33,052 nucleotides of DNA from Candidatus Sabulitectum sp. (GTDB lineage Bacteria; Fermentibacterota; Fermentibacteria; Fermentibacterales; JCC-6): contig JAOZUR010000017.1 in NCBI GenBank assembly GCA_029938555.1, forward strand, positions 1 to 33,052. Direction: 5' to 3'. Made by a program: the position numbers and the translations under genes. This document shows, piece after piece, positions 24,408-32,645 of the stretch (positions are counted from its first letter, which is position 1; the number at the start of each line of letters is the position of its first letter). Below the pieces are notes generated by a model. The model did no database searches. It saw only the letters and a list, made by a program, of their open reading frames with translations, and had not been told where the DNA came from.

Positions 24408-26485
24408 CCTTTTTTATATTCTTTTAATACTTCTTCGGCAACTGAAGCTGGAACAGCTTCATAGTGCTCAAATTGCATGGAGAAAGAAGCTCGCCCCTGA
24501 GTTGAGTTTCTAAGATCAGTGGCGTATCCGAACATCTTTGAAAGAGGAATTCTAGCTTTGAATTCTTTAGCATTTCCTCGAGCTTCCATCGCAACGATGA
24601 TGCCTCTTCGTTCATAGATACTACCAGAAACTCCACCGGAGTATTCTTCAGGAGTAATGATAGTAACAGCCATCATTGGCTCAAGAAGCCTTGGGCTACA
24701 CTTCATGAATGCTTTCTTGAATGCATTTCTAGCACAGATACGGAATGCCATTTCCGAAGAATCAACAGCATGGCTTGAACCATCTTTAAGTGTGACCTTC
24801 ACATCAACAACAGGGAAGCCACAATAAATTCCATCTTTCATTGCATCAATAATACCTTTTTCAACCGATGGAATGTATTCTCTTGGTATATTGCCACCTT
24901 TTACAGAGTTGACAAATTCAAAACCGCTTCCAGCAGATAGTGGTTTGACTGAGAAAATGATATGGGCGTACTGACCCTTGCCACCAGTTTGTTTTTTGTA
25001 TTTTTCATTCCAGTCGGTTGATCCATTAATAGTTTCACGATAAGCTACCTGAGGTTCATTAACTTCAACTTCTACGAAAAATTCGCGTCTGATTCGGTCA
25101 ATAAGAATTTCAAGGTGAAGTTCACCCATACCTGAAAGAACTGTATCGCCTGTTTCTTCGTTTGTTTCAACAGTAAAGGTAGGATCTTCTTCAGATAGTT
25201 TAGCTAAAGCATCTGTGAGTTTATCTCTGTCCTGTCGCTTTATTGGTTTAACAGCGATACTTAGAACTGGAGCAGGGAATTCAATTGCTTCAAGAATGAT
25301 TGGATCATCTGGTGAACAGATTGTATCTCCTGTGATAGTGCCTGAAAGACCAATAACAGCACCAATTTCACCTGTGTTCAATTGATCGACAGATTCTCTT
25401 TTGTTTGCATGCATACGCAGAATACGACTTACTCGCTGTTTTTTCCCATTAGTAGAATTAAGAACATGAGTTCCAGCTTTAAGAACGCCTGAATACACTC
25501 TGATGTAAATCAGTTTACCGGTATGTCGATCTGTGACAACTTTAAAGGCAAGAGCAGCAAGAGGTCCATCATTACCTGGTTCGCGTTGTTCTAGTTTTCC
25601 TGTTTTGCTTTTTCCACTGATAGGAGGTAGATCAACAGGTGATGGTAGATAAGCAACAACCGCATCAAGTAACCTTTGAACACCTTTATTCTTGTACGCA
25701 CTTCCACAGAGAACAGGGCAGACAAGACCAGAATGGGTTGCTTTTCTAATTGCAGCTGAAAGCTCTTCTTTTGTAATTTCTTCGTCGGAACAAAACTTAT
25801 CTAACAAATTCTCATCAACTTCGCTTACCTTTTCAACAAGAATTAACCGTTGTTTAGCAGAAATCTGTAGCATTTCAGGCGGAATGGGTTTTTCTTCATA
25901 CTTCATTCCCCCAGAAGATTCATCGTAATACACTGCACAATTATCAACAAGATCTATAATTCCTAAAAATTCTCTTTTATCGCCAAGAATAGGAATTGTG
26001 ATTGGAATTGCATTAGCATTAAGCCTTAAATGTAACTCCTTTAAAACGCCGTAAAAATCTGCTCCTGATCTGTCCATTTTATTAATAAATGCGATTCTTG
26101 GTACTCGATATTTATCAGCCTGTCGCCATACTGTTTCACTTTGTGGTTCCACTCCTCCAACAGCACAAAAAAGAGCAATAGTACCGTCGAGAATTCTAAG
26201 ACTTCTTTCAACTTCAACTGTAAAATCAACATGACCAGGTGTATCAATTAGATTGATTTGATGCTTGTCCCATTCTGTTGTGGTAGCGGCACTGGTTATG
26301 GTAATACCACGCTCTTGCTCTTGAGCCATCCAGTCCAGTGTTGCTTCCCCATCATGAACTTCACCAATTTTATGTGATTTCCCTGTGTAGAAAAGAATTC
26401 GTTCTGAAACAGTTGTTTTTCCCGCATCAATATGAGCCATTATTCCGATATTGCGTATCTTATCGAGACTGTAATCCCGTGCCAT
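24404..26485 (-). CDS. fusA: Elongation factor G
   Basis: This 693-aa translational GTPase drives ribosomal translocation. The G domain has AHIDAGKTT (P-loop), RGITITSAA (switch I), DTPGHVDF and NKMDRSGADF. Domain II has HTGKLIYIRVYSGVL. Domain IV begins with PQVAYRETI, and YSGGVSGSIYERRG lies in domain V. The length fits bacterial EF-G (about 690-704). It is not beside rpsL, rpsG or tuf as in the str operon, so it may be an additional EF-G copy or a displaced fusA; the sequence alone does not decide. An ACGGAGATGG ribosome binding site lies before the ATG, and a promoter is visible upstream. Confidence 0.93.
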   Translation of the reverse strand: MARDYSLDKIRNIGIMAHIDAGKTTVSERILFYTGKSHKIGEVHDGEATLDWMAQEQERGITITSAATTTEWDKHQINLIDTPGHVDFTVEVERSLRILDGTIALFCAVGGVEPQSETVWRQADKYRVPRIAFINKMDRSGADFYGVLKELHLRLNANAIPITIPILGDKREFLGIIDLVDNCAVYYDESSGGMKYEEKPIPPEMLQISAKQRLILVEKVSEVDENLLDKFCSDEEITKEELSAAIRKATHSGLVCPVLCGSAYKNKGVQRLLDAVVAYLPSPVDLPPISGKSKTGKLEQREPGNDGPLAALAFKVVTDRHTGKLIYIRVYSGVLKAGTHVLNSTNGKKQRVSRILRMHANKRESVDQLNTGEIGAVIGLSGTITGDTICSPDDPIILEAIEFPAPVLSIAVKPIKRQDRDKLTDALAKLSEEDPTFTVETNEETGDTVLSGMGELHLEILIDRIRREFFVEVEVNEPQVAYRETINGSTDWNEKYKKQTGGKGQYAHIIFSVKPLSAGSGFEFVNSVKGGNIPREYIPSVEKGIIDAMKDGIYCGFPVVDVKVTLKDGSSHAVDSSEMAFRICARNAFKKAFMKCSPRLLEPMMAVTIITPEEYSGGVSGSIYERRGIIVAMEARGNAKEFKARIPLSKMFGYATDLRNSTQGRASFSMQFEHYEAVPASVAEEVLKEYKKG

Positions 26486-26525
26486 CTATCCATCTCCGTT
26501 CTTAATTTATTAGTTTGAATACCCG

Positions 26526-26555
26526 AATATACTTTATCCCCCCTTATCTGTGCAA
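26526..26555 (-). promoter_or_regulatory. Possible promoter of fusA-crcB
   Basis: On the minus strand TTGCAC (complement of 26550-26555) and TATATT (complement of 26526-26531) are 18 bases apart, with the -10 box about 40 bases before the fusA ATG. The match is fair. The tex promoter should lie in the same 110-bp gap but is less clear. Confidence 0.45.
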
Positions 26556-26595
26556 AAAAATTATATTTGAACATACAAAACAAGGAGAGTAAGAA

Positions 26596-28698
26596 ATGAA
26601 TAATCATGAAAGAATTGCCAAACAGCTGGGATTTACTTCAAAAAAAGTACAACAGGTTTTAGACCTTTTCGGACAAGGTGCTACCATTCCTTTTGTGGCC
26701 AGATACAGAAAAGAAGTTTCAGGTGGAATGGATGAAGTAGTTCTTACCTCTTTAAGAGATTCTTGGCAGAAAATGGAAGCTCTTGATAAGCGTAAAACCG
26801 CTGTCTTGTTATCTCTTGAACAGAGGGAACTACTTACAGAGCATTTAAAAAAGCAAGTTGAAAACTCTGTCACATTAACGGAATTAGAGGATATTTACCT
26901 GCCATTTAAGCCAAAACGAAGAACAAGGGCAGCAAAAGCAATTGAGAACGGTCTTGAACCACTTGCAGATATTATTCTTGAGCAAAAATCAAACATTACC
27001 CCTTTGCTTATTGCAAAGTCTTTTCTTAATGATGTTGTTTTAAATGTGGAAGACGCTCTTGCTGGTGCTAGAGATATTATCGCTGAAAGGGTATCGCAAC
27101 ATCCAAAAGTTAGAGCAGAAATGCGAAAACTATTTTTAAATCACGGGTACTTTGTATGCAAAGTTATAAAAGGAAAAGAGGAAGCAGGAGAACGATTCAG
27201 AGATTGGTTTGACTGGTCAGAAAAAGTTTCTACCTCTCCGTCCCATAGAGTTCTGGCAATGCGTAGGGGGGAGAGAGAGCTTTTTCTTAATCTTACAGTT
27301 TCTGTGGATAAAACCTCAGCATTATCTATTATAAATAGATATTTCAATGTTCAGCCAAACCTTTCAGGAGATCAGCTTCTAACTGCTAGTGAGGATGGTT
27401 ATAAAAGGCTTTTAGGACCACAAATGGAAACCGAAACCAGACTTGTATCAAAAGATAAGGCTGATAGAGAGGCAATTTCTGTTTTTTCTGTAAATTTGCG
27501 TGAATTGCTCATGGCAGCACCTCTGGGAGGTAAAAGAGCAATGGCTATTGATCCTGGATTTCGGACTGGATGTAAAACGGTGGCTCTGGACGAATATGGA
27601 AGATTTCTAGAGTATACAACTATTTTTCCCGTCACAGGTAAATCAGATAAAGCTGCTTCGGAAGTTTTAAGACTTATCAAGAAACACAAGTTAGAGTATA
27701 TAGCTGTAGGTAATGGAACTGCAGGCCGCGAAACTGAAAGCTTTCTTCGGGAATTGAAACTAGGTATACCTGTAGTTATGGTTAACGAGAGCGGAGCTTC
27801 TATTTATTCAGCGTCTTCTATTGCTCGTGATGAATTTCCAGATCTAGACTTAACAATAAGAGGTGCTATTTCCATTGGAAGAAGACTACAGGATCCTCTT
27901 GCCGAATTGGTTAAAATAGATCCAAGCAGTGTAGGTGTTGGGCAATATCAGCATGATGTAGATCAGAAACAATTGAAAAATGCGCTGGATGACACTGTTA
28001 TCTCATGTGTAAATTCAGTGGGAGTTAACTTAAATACAGCAAGTGCTAAATTGCTTTCTTATGTTTCTGGGCTTAGTCCTGCAAAGGCTTCTTCAGTAGT
28101 TAAATTTCGAGATGAAGCAGGAGGTTTTGTTTCAAGGACACAGTTAAAGAAAGTATCGGGCATTGGTTCTGTAGCATTTCAGCAATGTGCAGGTTTTTTA
28201 AGAGTACCCAATTCAAAAAATATTCTTGACAGCAGTGCAGTTCATCCGGAAAGTTATTCAATAGTCAAAAAGATGGCATCTGATATGGGCACAGATGTGA
28301 AAGGTCTGATAGATCAATCAGAAATACGCAAACAGATAAAACTTAGTAACTATGTCAATGAAAGTATTGGAATGCCCACTCTTAAAGACATTATTTCAGA
28401 GTTAGACAAGCCAGGAAGAGATCCAAGAAGCATTTTTGAGTCATTTTCATTTGCAGATGTACATTCTATAGACCAACTCACCCTTGGAATGAAATTGCCA
28501 GGGTTGGTAACAAATGTTACTGATTTTGGAGCATTTGTTGATATTGGTGTACACACAGATGGCCTTGTTCACCTTAGTCGAATGAGCAGGAAATGGATTA
28601 ATCATCCATCAGAAATTGTCAGGGTTGGTATGAAGGTTGAAGTCACTGTTACTGGTATCGAGAAAGACAGAAAACGAATCAGCTTATCTATGATATGA
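26596..28698 (+). CDS. tex: Tex-family RNA-binding transcription accessory protein
   Basis: This 700-aa protein has the Tex/Spt6-like order: an N-terminal helical Tex_N region (IPFVARYRKEVSGGMDEV near residue 35), a YqgF/RNase H-like domain starting at MAIDPGFRTGCKTVALD (about 315-450), helix-hairpin-helix repeats (about 480-560; SVGVNLNTASAKLL, KVSGIGSVAFQ), and a C-terminal S1 domain (GLVTNVTDFGAFVDIGVHTDGLVHLS, about 630-700). It is shorter than many Tex proteins (about 720-780) because the S1 domain ends almost at the C-terminus. Tex binds nucleic acids and influences transcription. AAGGAGAG lies before the ATG. It is divergent to fusA. Confidence 0.95.
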   Translation: MNNHERIAKQLGFTSKKVQQVLDLFGQGATIPFVARYRKEVSGGMDEVVLTSLRDSWQKMEALDKRKTAVLLSLEQRELLTEHLKKQVENSVTLTELEDIYLPFKPKRRTRAAKAIENGLEPLADIILEQKSNITPLLIAKSFLNDVVLNVEDALAGARDIIAERVSQHPKVRAEMRKLFLNHGYFVCKVIKGKEEAGERFRDWFDWSEKVSTSPSHRVLAMRRGERELFLNLTVSVDKTSALSIINRYFNVQPNLSGDQLLTASEDGYKRLLGPQMETETRLVSKDKADREAISVFSVNLRELLMAAPLGGKRAMAIDPGFRTGCKTVALDEYGRFLEYTTIFPVTGKSDKAASEVLRLIKKHKLEYIAVGNGTAGRETESFLRELKLGIPVVMVNESGASIYSASSIARDEFPDLDLTIRGAISIGRRLQDPLAELVKIDPSSVGVGQYQHDVDQKQLKNALDDTVISCVNSVGVNLNTASAKLLSYVSGLSPAKASSVVKFRDEAGGFVSRTQLKKVSGIGSVAFQQCAGFLRVPNSKNILDSSAVHPESYSIVKKMASDMGTDVKGLIDQSEIRKQIKLSNYVNESIGMPTLKDIISELDKPGRDPRSIFESFSFADVHSIDQLTLGMKLPGLVTNVTDFGAFVDIGVHTDGLVHLSRMSRKWINHPSEIVRVGMKVEVTVTGIEKDRKRISLSMI

Positions 28699-28759
28699 TT
28701 TTATTATGGAACTCTTGGAGTTTAGCGGGGTAGAATCTCATGTGAAGGAGATGTAACAG

Positions 28760-29086
28760 ATGAAAATTGTTTTTTTTGTATTGGGTCTTTTATCAGTATT
28801 AAGCTGGGCTTCATCTACAAGCGCAACAGTAGAGATAAAGAATTGTACATCCACTGAGTTTTATTTTGTATGGGTAACAGAATCAGGCAGAGAAAAGTGG
28901 ATTGATATGCTTGGACTTTCCGTTCTTCCACCGGATAGTTCTGCAATTTTTCAGGTAACCGAAGGATGGTATGACTTTAGAATAGAAGATAACCAGTGGA
29001 GATCATTTTCATTCTCAAATATTCCAATTGAGGGCGGTACCAGCTTTTTGTGGGAAGTATTTCCAGTACACCAAGATTCTGATTAG
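28760..29086 (+). CDS. Small secreted protein, single-domain relative of the 5318 gene product
   Basis: This 108-aa protein has a signal peptide (about 1-21, ending in SWASSTSA) and one domain. It lines up with each repeat of the protein at 5318: V-E-I-K-N at the start, F-Y-F-V-W-V, then W-x-x-x-LG, a PPDSSAIF turn, then W-Y-D-F-R-I-E-D and a final F/W strand. The acidic DEDGD turn of the paralog is lost here (EDNQW), so any metal site there would be missing. GAAGGAG lies nine bases before the ATG. It follows tex by 61 bases and may be co-transcribed. It converges on the cNMP-binding gene with only three bases between stops. Function unknown. Confidence 0.75.
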   Translation: MKIVFFVLGLLSVLSWASSTSATVEIKNCTSTEFYFVWVTESGREKWIDMLGLSVLPPDSSAIFQVTEGWYDFRIEDNQWRSFSFSNIPIEGGTSFLWEVFPVHQDSD

Positions 29087-29089
29087 CAA

Positions 29090-29596
29090 TTAAACACCTT
29101 CTAATTCCATTCTCACTGCAGCTTGCATTTCCGTAATAGCCTCTTTGATGTGTGAGTACTCTTGGTTAATAGCCTCTCCGTCACCAAACGCAACCTGCAA
29201 AAGAGCCTCATTTGCCAGTCGTAATCTGCCACTTACAACTCCTGCCAGGAACTTAATAAACAGAACGGCTATTCTAGGTTCTTTGTTAAGCATGTTAGAA
29301 AATTCTTTTTCACCCATAATAAGTAAACTACCATTGCATGTTGCACTGACAGATGCCGATCTAATAGAACCATCAAGAAAAGACATTTCTCCGAAAATAT
29401 CACCTCTGTGAAGTATTGCTAAAACAAAATCCTCACCTGCTGAATCATCATGAACTCGAAATTGACCACGGCTGATTATGAAAATATCTCTTCCATTGCT
29501 GTTTTTTTCAATGACTGTTTCACCGGATTGTACATTTCTACGACTACAGAACCAGACTATTTTGGTGGCGAGCTCGCGAGGCATGGTTATATTCAT
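29090..29596 (-). CDS. Cyclic nucleotide-binding domain protein without DNA-binding domain
   Basis: This 168-aa protein is mostly one CRP-like cNMP-binding beta-barrel (residues about 5-125). It has RDIFIISRGQFRV and the phosphate-binding cassette GDIFGEMSFLDGSIRSASVSA, with the expected GE and RSA residues. The remainder is helical (RLRLANEALLQ...), with no helix-turn-helix, so it is probably a sensor or partner subunit rather than a transcription factor. It is the last gene of the ABC cluster; its ATG overlaps the previous stop by four bases. Whether it binds cAMP, cGMP, c-di-GMP or nothing cannot be told. Confidence 0.85.
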   Translation of the reverse strand: MNITMPRELATKIVWFCSRRNVQSGETVIEKNSNGRDIFIISRGQFRVHDDSAGEDFVLAILHRGDIFGEMSFLDGSIRSASVSATCNGSLLIMGEKEFSNMLNKEPRIAVLFIKFLAGVVSGRLRLANEALLQVAFGDGEAINQEYSHIKEAITEMQAAVRMELEGV

Positions 29597-30303
29597 AAAA
29601 TATTTTCCGATTGTTCTTGAAAAAAGTAATCCGGCGGAGGCGATAAATACCCTGGATAATAAAGACCTTCTCGAATGGCACTTCGGATAAATAAACTTCG
29701 TCTTCGATAAAAAGACCTGTAAGGATTCAATGAATCAGTTCGGGTTTCAAACACTTCAGTAAGAAGAGTAGCCGAGGATGGTTCATTGTATGAATGATCC
29801 CAGTCTCCATTAACTCTTCTGACCAGTGATCGATAAAACAATGTTTCTTGAATAATTTCCTCAGGTGAACCTGTTTCGGTCTCCCATAAAAGAAATGCAT
29901 ATTCAAATCTTACATCTAAACTGTCTGGATTGTTCTTTACACCTTCACGAATGAAATCCATCCCTGCACTAACATTACCAAGATTAATTGCTAAATGATA
30001 AGCTGCATCAGTATATACATCTGTAAACGAAGGATCAAGTTTGGCTATAAGCCACATTTGTGGTAAATAATCTGTAACTTCGGTCCATGAAGCACCTTGG
30101 AATTGTGCAATATGATGATAATCATCAAGTTGTAGGTACAATGCACTTGCTGCAAAGTGTTTTAGCCTTTGAAAACCAGAACTGGCAGTTTGAATGTGTT
30201 GAAATGTATCAATGCTTGCTCTGCGTGATACTGAAATACCTGAAATAATCGCTAAAAAAAGAGATAGTATTGCTATGGCGGAAAGTATAACTTTTGCTTT
30301 CAT
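29593..30303 (-). CDS. Membrane-anchored helical (TPR-like) protein of the ABC cluster
   Basis: This 236-aa protein has an N-terminal signal anchor (about 4-26) and an otherwise soluble, helix-rich exported domain. Segments such as LDPSFTDVYTDAAYHLAINLGNVSAGMDFIREGVKNNPDSLDVRFEYAFLLWE have the spacing of tetratricopeptide-like helical pairs (about residues 90-145). The C-terminal part is Arg/Tyr-rich (YRSFYRRRSLFIRSA). No enzyme motif is seen. It overlaps both neighbours by four bases and so should be made together with the His-rich lipoprotein and the transporter. Function unknown; a scaffold or partner in the envelope is likely. Confidence 0.7.
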   Translation of the reverse strand: MKAKVILSAIAILSLFLAIISGISVSRRASIDTFQHIQTASSGFQRLKHFAASALYLQLDDYHHIAQFQGASWTEVTDYLPQMWLIAKLDPSFTDVYTDAAYHLAINLGNVSAGMDFIREGVKNNPDSLDVRFEYAFLLWETETGSPEEIIQETLFYRSLVRRVNGDWDHSYNEPSSATLLTEVFETRTDSLNPYRSFYRRRSLFIRSAIREGLYYPGYLSPPPDYFFQEQSENIL

Positions 30304-30740
30304 TTCCGCCTTCTTCGTCCTGTAATAATAAAAATAACAATACCGAGCGTTAAGAAAATCGCACCGTCTCGAAAAAGTTTACCCCATATAAAAGGCGCTG
30401 CCCATGGTTGATTAAAAAACCACTGAGTTCCATGATTCCTAGTTCCTGCTGCATGATTGTGACCAGCATGGGAATCTTCAACATGTTCACCAATAGATTC
30501 TTCGTTATTACATGGTTCACCAGGGGCGTGATCATGGCCTGCGTGTGGATCTTCCACGTGCTCATCTAATAATACTTCCTCGTGCGTACATGCTTCACCA
30601 GGAGCATGATCGTGGTCTGCGTGGGACTCTGAATCAAGGAAATCTTGTGGAGCAACTTCTGAAATATCATAATCTGTACGACATCCTGTAAAAAGAAGCA
30701 TGATTAAGGAAAAAGTAATTCCGATAAAAAGCTTCATCAT
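30300..30740 (-). CDS. His-rich lipoprotein with repeated HAGHDHAPGE motifs
   Basis: This 146-aa protein has a lipoprotein signal ending in LLFTGC (Cys20). Between about residues 35 and 105 it carries three diverged copies of a unit reading (S/D)HADHDHAPGEAC, then EEVLLDEHVEDPHAGHDHAPGEPC, then EHVEDSHAGHNHAAG. Fourteen or so His plus paired Cys and many Asp/Glu make metal binding (Zn, Cu or Ni) likely. A C-terminal membrane helix (about 122-140) ends in GRRRRK, so it may be anchored at both ends or the lipobox may be unused. It lies between the ABC permease and the TPR-like gene with four-base overlaps. A role in metal delivery to or from the transporter is inference. Confidence 0.75.
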   Translation of the reverse strand: MMKLFIGITFSLIMLLFTGCRTDYDISEVAPQDFLDSESHADHDHAPGEACTHEEVLLDEHVEDPHAGHDHAPGEPCNNEESIGEHVEDSHAGHNHAAGTRNHGTQWFFNQPWAAPFIWGKLFRDGAIFLTLGIVIFIITGRRRRK

Positions 30741-31492
30741 TTTAGATCACGCCCTCGAAATACAGCAAGTGCAAGCGAAAGCATAAATATAGAGTAACAC
30801 AACCCATAAAAAATCGCAATTAGAAAGTAAACAGGTTCAATCTCAAAACCATGAGCTATAGGGTCTTTTATATGAAACACATCAGCATGTGGCAGAATCA
30901 TTCTAACTGCCCGCATTAAACCTGGAGCCGAAGGAAGAACATTTACAAATTCAGCAACGCTCATTTGGCTGAGAACAAAAAGCATGGTTGTTAAAGGCCA
31001 GTTCAAAGGGGGAGATGTGAAAAAACTGAAGAAAAACACTGTAGATAGCAAAAACCATCCTTCAACGATTATAAGAAGAGTAGCAGGAAGCAAATCGTTT
31101 GGAATAGATAACCCATGAAATAGAAGAATAAGCATAAGACCTAGGCATGTCACGAGCAAAGCAGCTGCCTGAACAAGCGCTGCACCGAAAAATCTTCCAA
31201 GCAAGTATTGCCAGCGAGAAAGCGGAACAGCAATCAATGGCATTAGTGTTCTTGTTTCACGGTCGCGGGGATATAGATTTGCTGCAAGACCTAGAGCTAA
31301 AAGTAAAGCTCCAATTTCAATACCGAACAAACCAAAATCAAGAATAAATCTTCCTTGATTAGAAACATCAAAATTGGGTACCGATGATATAGCTCCTAAA
31401 GCAAGAAGAATGACAAGTAAAATTCCCCAAAGTGTACGTCTGCGAAAGAGCATTCTTAAAGTCATCAAAGCAAATATGAATACTGCTTTCAT
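30737..31492 (-). CDS. ABC-2 type transporter permease
   Basis: This 251-aa integral membrane protein has six predicted helices. A short basic cytoplasmic start (FRRRTLW) precedes helix 1, and the loop RDRETRTLMPLIAVPLSRWQYLLGRF is the coupling-helix region typical of ABC-2/NosY-like permeases. It overlaps the ATPase gene upstream by four bases and the His-rich lipoprotein gene downstream by four bases. Substrate unknown; the NosY-like type and the His-rich neighbour make a metal-linked process possible. Confidence 0.85.
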   Translation of the reverse strand: MKAVFIFALMTLRMLFRRRTLWGILLVILLALGAISSVPNFDVSNQGRFILDFGLFGIEIGALLLALGLAANLYPRDRETRTLMPLIAVPLSRWQYLLGRFFGAALVQAAALLVTCLGLMLILLFHGLSIPNDLLPATLLIIVEGWFLLSTVFFFSFFTSPPLNWPLTTMLFVLSQMSVAEFVNVLPSAPGLMRAVRMILPHADVFHIKDPIAHGFEIEPVYFLIAIFYGLCYSIFMLSLALAVFRGRDLK

Positions 31493-32367
31493 TTATGATC
31501 ACCTCCAGTTGCAGCCATGAAAACATCTTCCAGAGATTTTAAAGCCAGTTCAATTTTTATGATTGAAACATTATCTTTTCTTAAAGAATCAATTCTGGTC
31601 TGAAGGTCTGGTTCTGGAAGTATTTCTTCAACTTCTTGTCCTGTTTTTCTGCTGATAGAAACGATTCTATAAAGATGTAACTCACCAAGTAATTCTTTCA
31701 TTGAACCCTCTGTTATGAGTTTTCCACCGGAAAGAATTATTGCTTTACTGCATATTGTTTCAACATCGGAAAGGATGTGAGAAGATAGAAAAATAGAAGC
31801 TCCTCTTTTATTCTCTTCTAAAATTATTTCTCTGAATTCTTTTCTAGCGATTGGATCTAATCCCCCGGTGGGTTCATCAAGAATAAGTAAGTCAGGTGTT
31901 GATTGAAGAGCTATTGCGAGGCTTAAACGCTGTCTCATTCCCTTTGAGAACTGTCTTATACCGGTGGTCTCCCATTTAGTTAGGCCGACTCTAGCAAGAA
32001 GGTTCATCCAATCAGACTCTACGCCGGAAAGGTCACGCATAGAAGCGAACATTGTAAGGTACTCCATTGGAGAGAAAGAATCATCATAATCAGGATTTTC
32101 TGGGATATAACCTATTCGTTTTCTCACTTCGGCATCTGCCGGCTGCCCTCCCCACAATGAAACCTTGCCTTCAGAAGGTTTTAGTAGGCCAAGAATACAT
32201 TTTATTGATGTGGTCTTGCCGGCACCATTATGACCAATAAATCCTACTATTTCACCTTGATTAACATCAAAAGAAATATTTGAAACAGCCTGGATTGATC
32301 CTATACTGCGTTTTCGTGCAAAATGCTTGCTTAAATTAGAAACTTGAATCGGGGGTTTTTCAGACAT
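31489..32367 (-). CDS. ABC transporter ATP-binding protein (CcmA/NosF-like)
   Basis: This 292-aa ATPase has Walker A GHNGAGKTT, a Q-loop region (IGYIPENPDYD), signature FSKGMRQRLSLA, Walker B LLILDEPTGGLDP and the switch His in SSHILSD. The C-terminal 70 residues (about 222-292) form the accessory domain usual in ABC-2 exporters. AGGAG lies six bases before the ATG. It starts a run of five genes joined by four-base overlaps (ATPase, permease, His-rich lipoprotein, TPR-like, cNMP-binding) and lies 68 bases after the small RHH-like gene. Confidence 0.93.
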   Translation of the reverse strand: MSEKPPIQVSNLSKHFARKRSIGSIQAVSNISFDVNQGEIVGFIGHNGAGKTTSIKCILGLLKPSEGKVSLWGGQPADAEVRKRIGYIPENPDYDDSFSPMEYLTMFASMRDLSGVESDWMNLLARVGLTKWETTGIRQFSKGMRQRLSLAIALQSTPDLLILDEPTGGLDPIARKEFREIILEENKRGASIFLSSHILSDVETICSKAIILSGGKLITEGSMKELLGELHLYRIVSISRKTGQEVEEILPEPDLQTRIDSLRKDNVSIIKIELALKSLEDVFMAATGGDHK

Positions 32368-32435
32368 AAATACTCCTATCTATTTTTCAAAATCAGACAT
32401 TGCAAAATATGCTGAATTGTTCCTATCCGCAAGGG

Positions 32436-32633
32436 CTAACCTAAATACCCTAAACCTTCTAGTTTTTTTCTGATTTCTTCTTCGGATTCATCGGCTCCTG
32501 GGTCAAGCTTATCGAGTTCTCTGCCAATAATATGAAGAACAAACTCTTCAATAGAAGAGTAACCTCCAGCTTCTGATACTTTATCTAGTCTGTCTTTCAT
32601 TTCGTTATCAATTTTAAATTTGAGTTTTGCCAT
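32436..32633 (-). CDS. Small ribbon-helix-helix-like protein
   Basis: This 65-aa protein starts at ATG 32633 (MAKLKFKID), with GGAGGG seven bases upstream; the tracked TTG two codons earlier is less likely. The first 45 residues (a basic beta strand, then helix KDRLDKVSEAGGYSSIEEFVLHIIGREL) have the pattern of ribbon-helix-helix proteins such as the Arc/CopG family. The acidic tail ESEEEIRKKLEGLGYLG follows. DNA binding is plausible but not shown, and I see no operator repeat. It could also be an antitoxin-like protein, but no toxin gene lies next to it. It sits between the truncated membrane protein and the ABC genes. Confidence 0.65.
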   Translation of the reverse strand: MAKLKFKIDNEMKDRLDKVSEAGGYSSIEEFVLHIIGRELDKLDPGADESEEEIRKKLEGLGYLG

Positions 32634-32645
32634 TATCAATCCCTC

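Noticed and set aside
28699-28759. Terminator between tex and the small secreted gene
   Set aside because: Only a very short stem (AACTC/GAGTT) without a T-run is present, so co-transcription remains possible.
30470-30620. Repeated DNA around the His-rich motifs as a CRISPR-like or mobile repeat
   Set aside because: The repeats are in frame, diverged and explained by the repeated HDHAPGE coding units.
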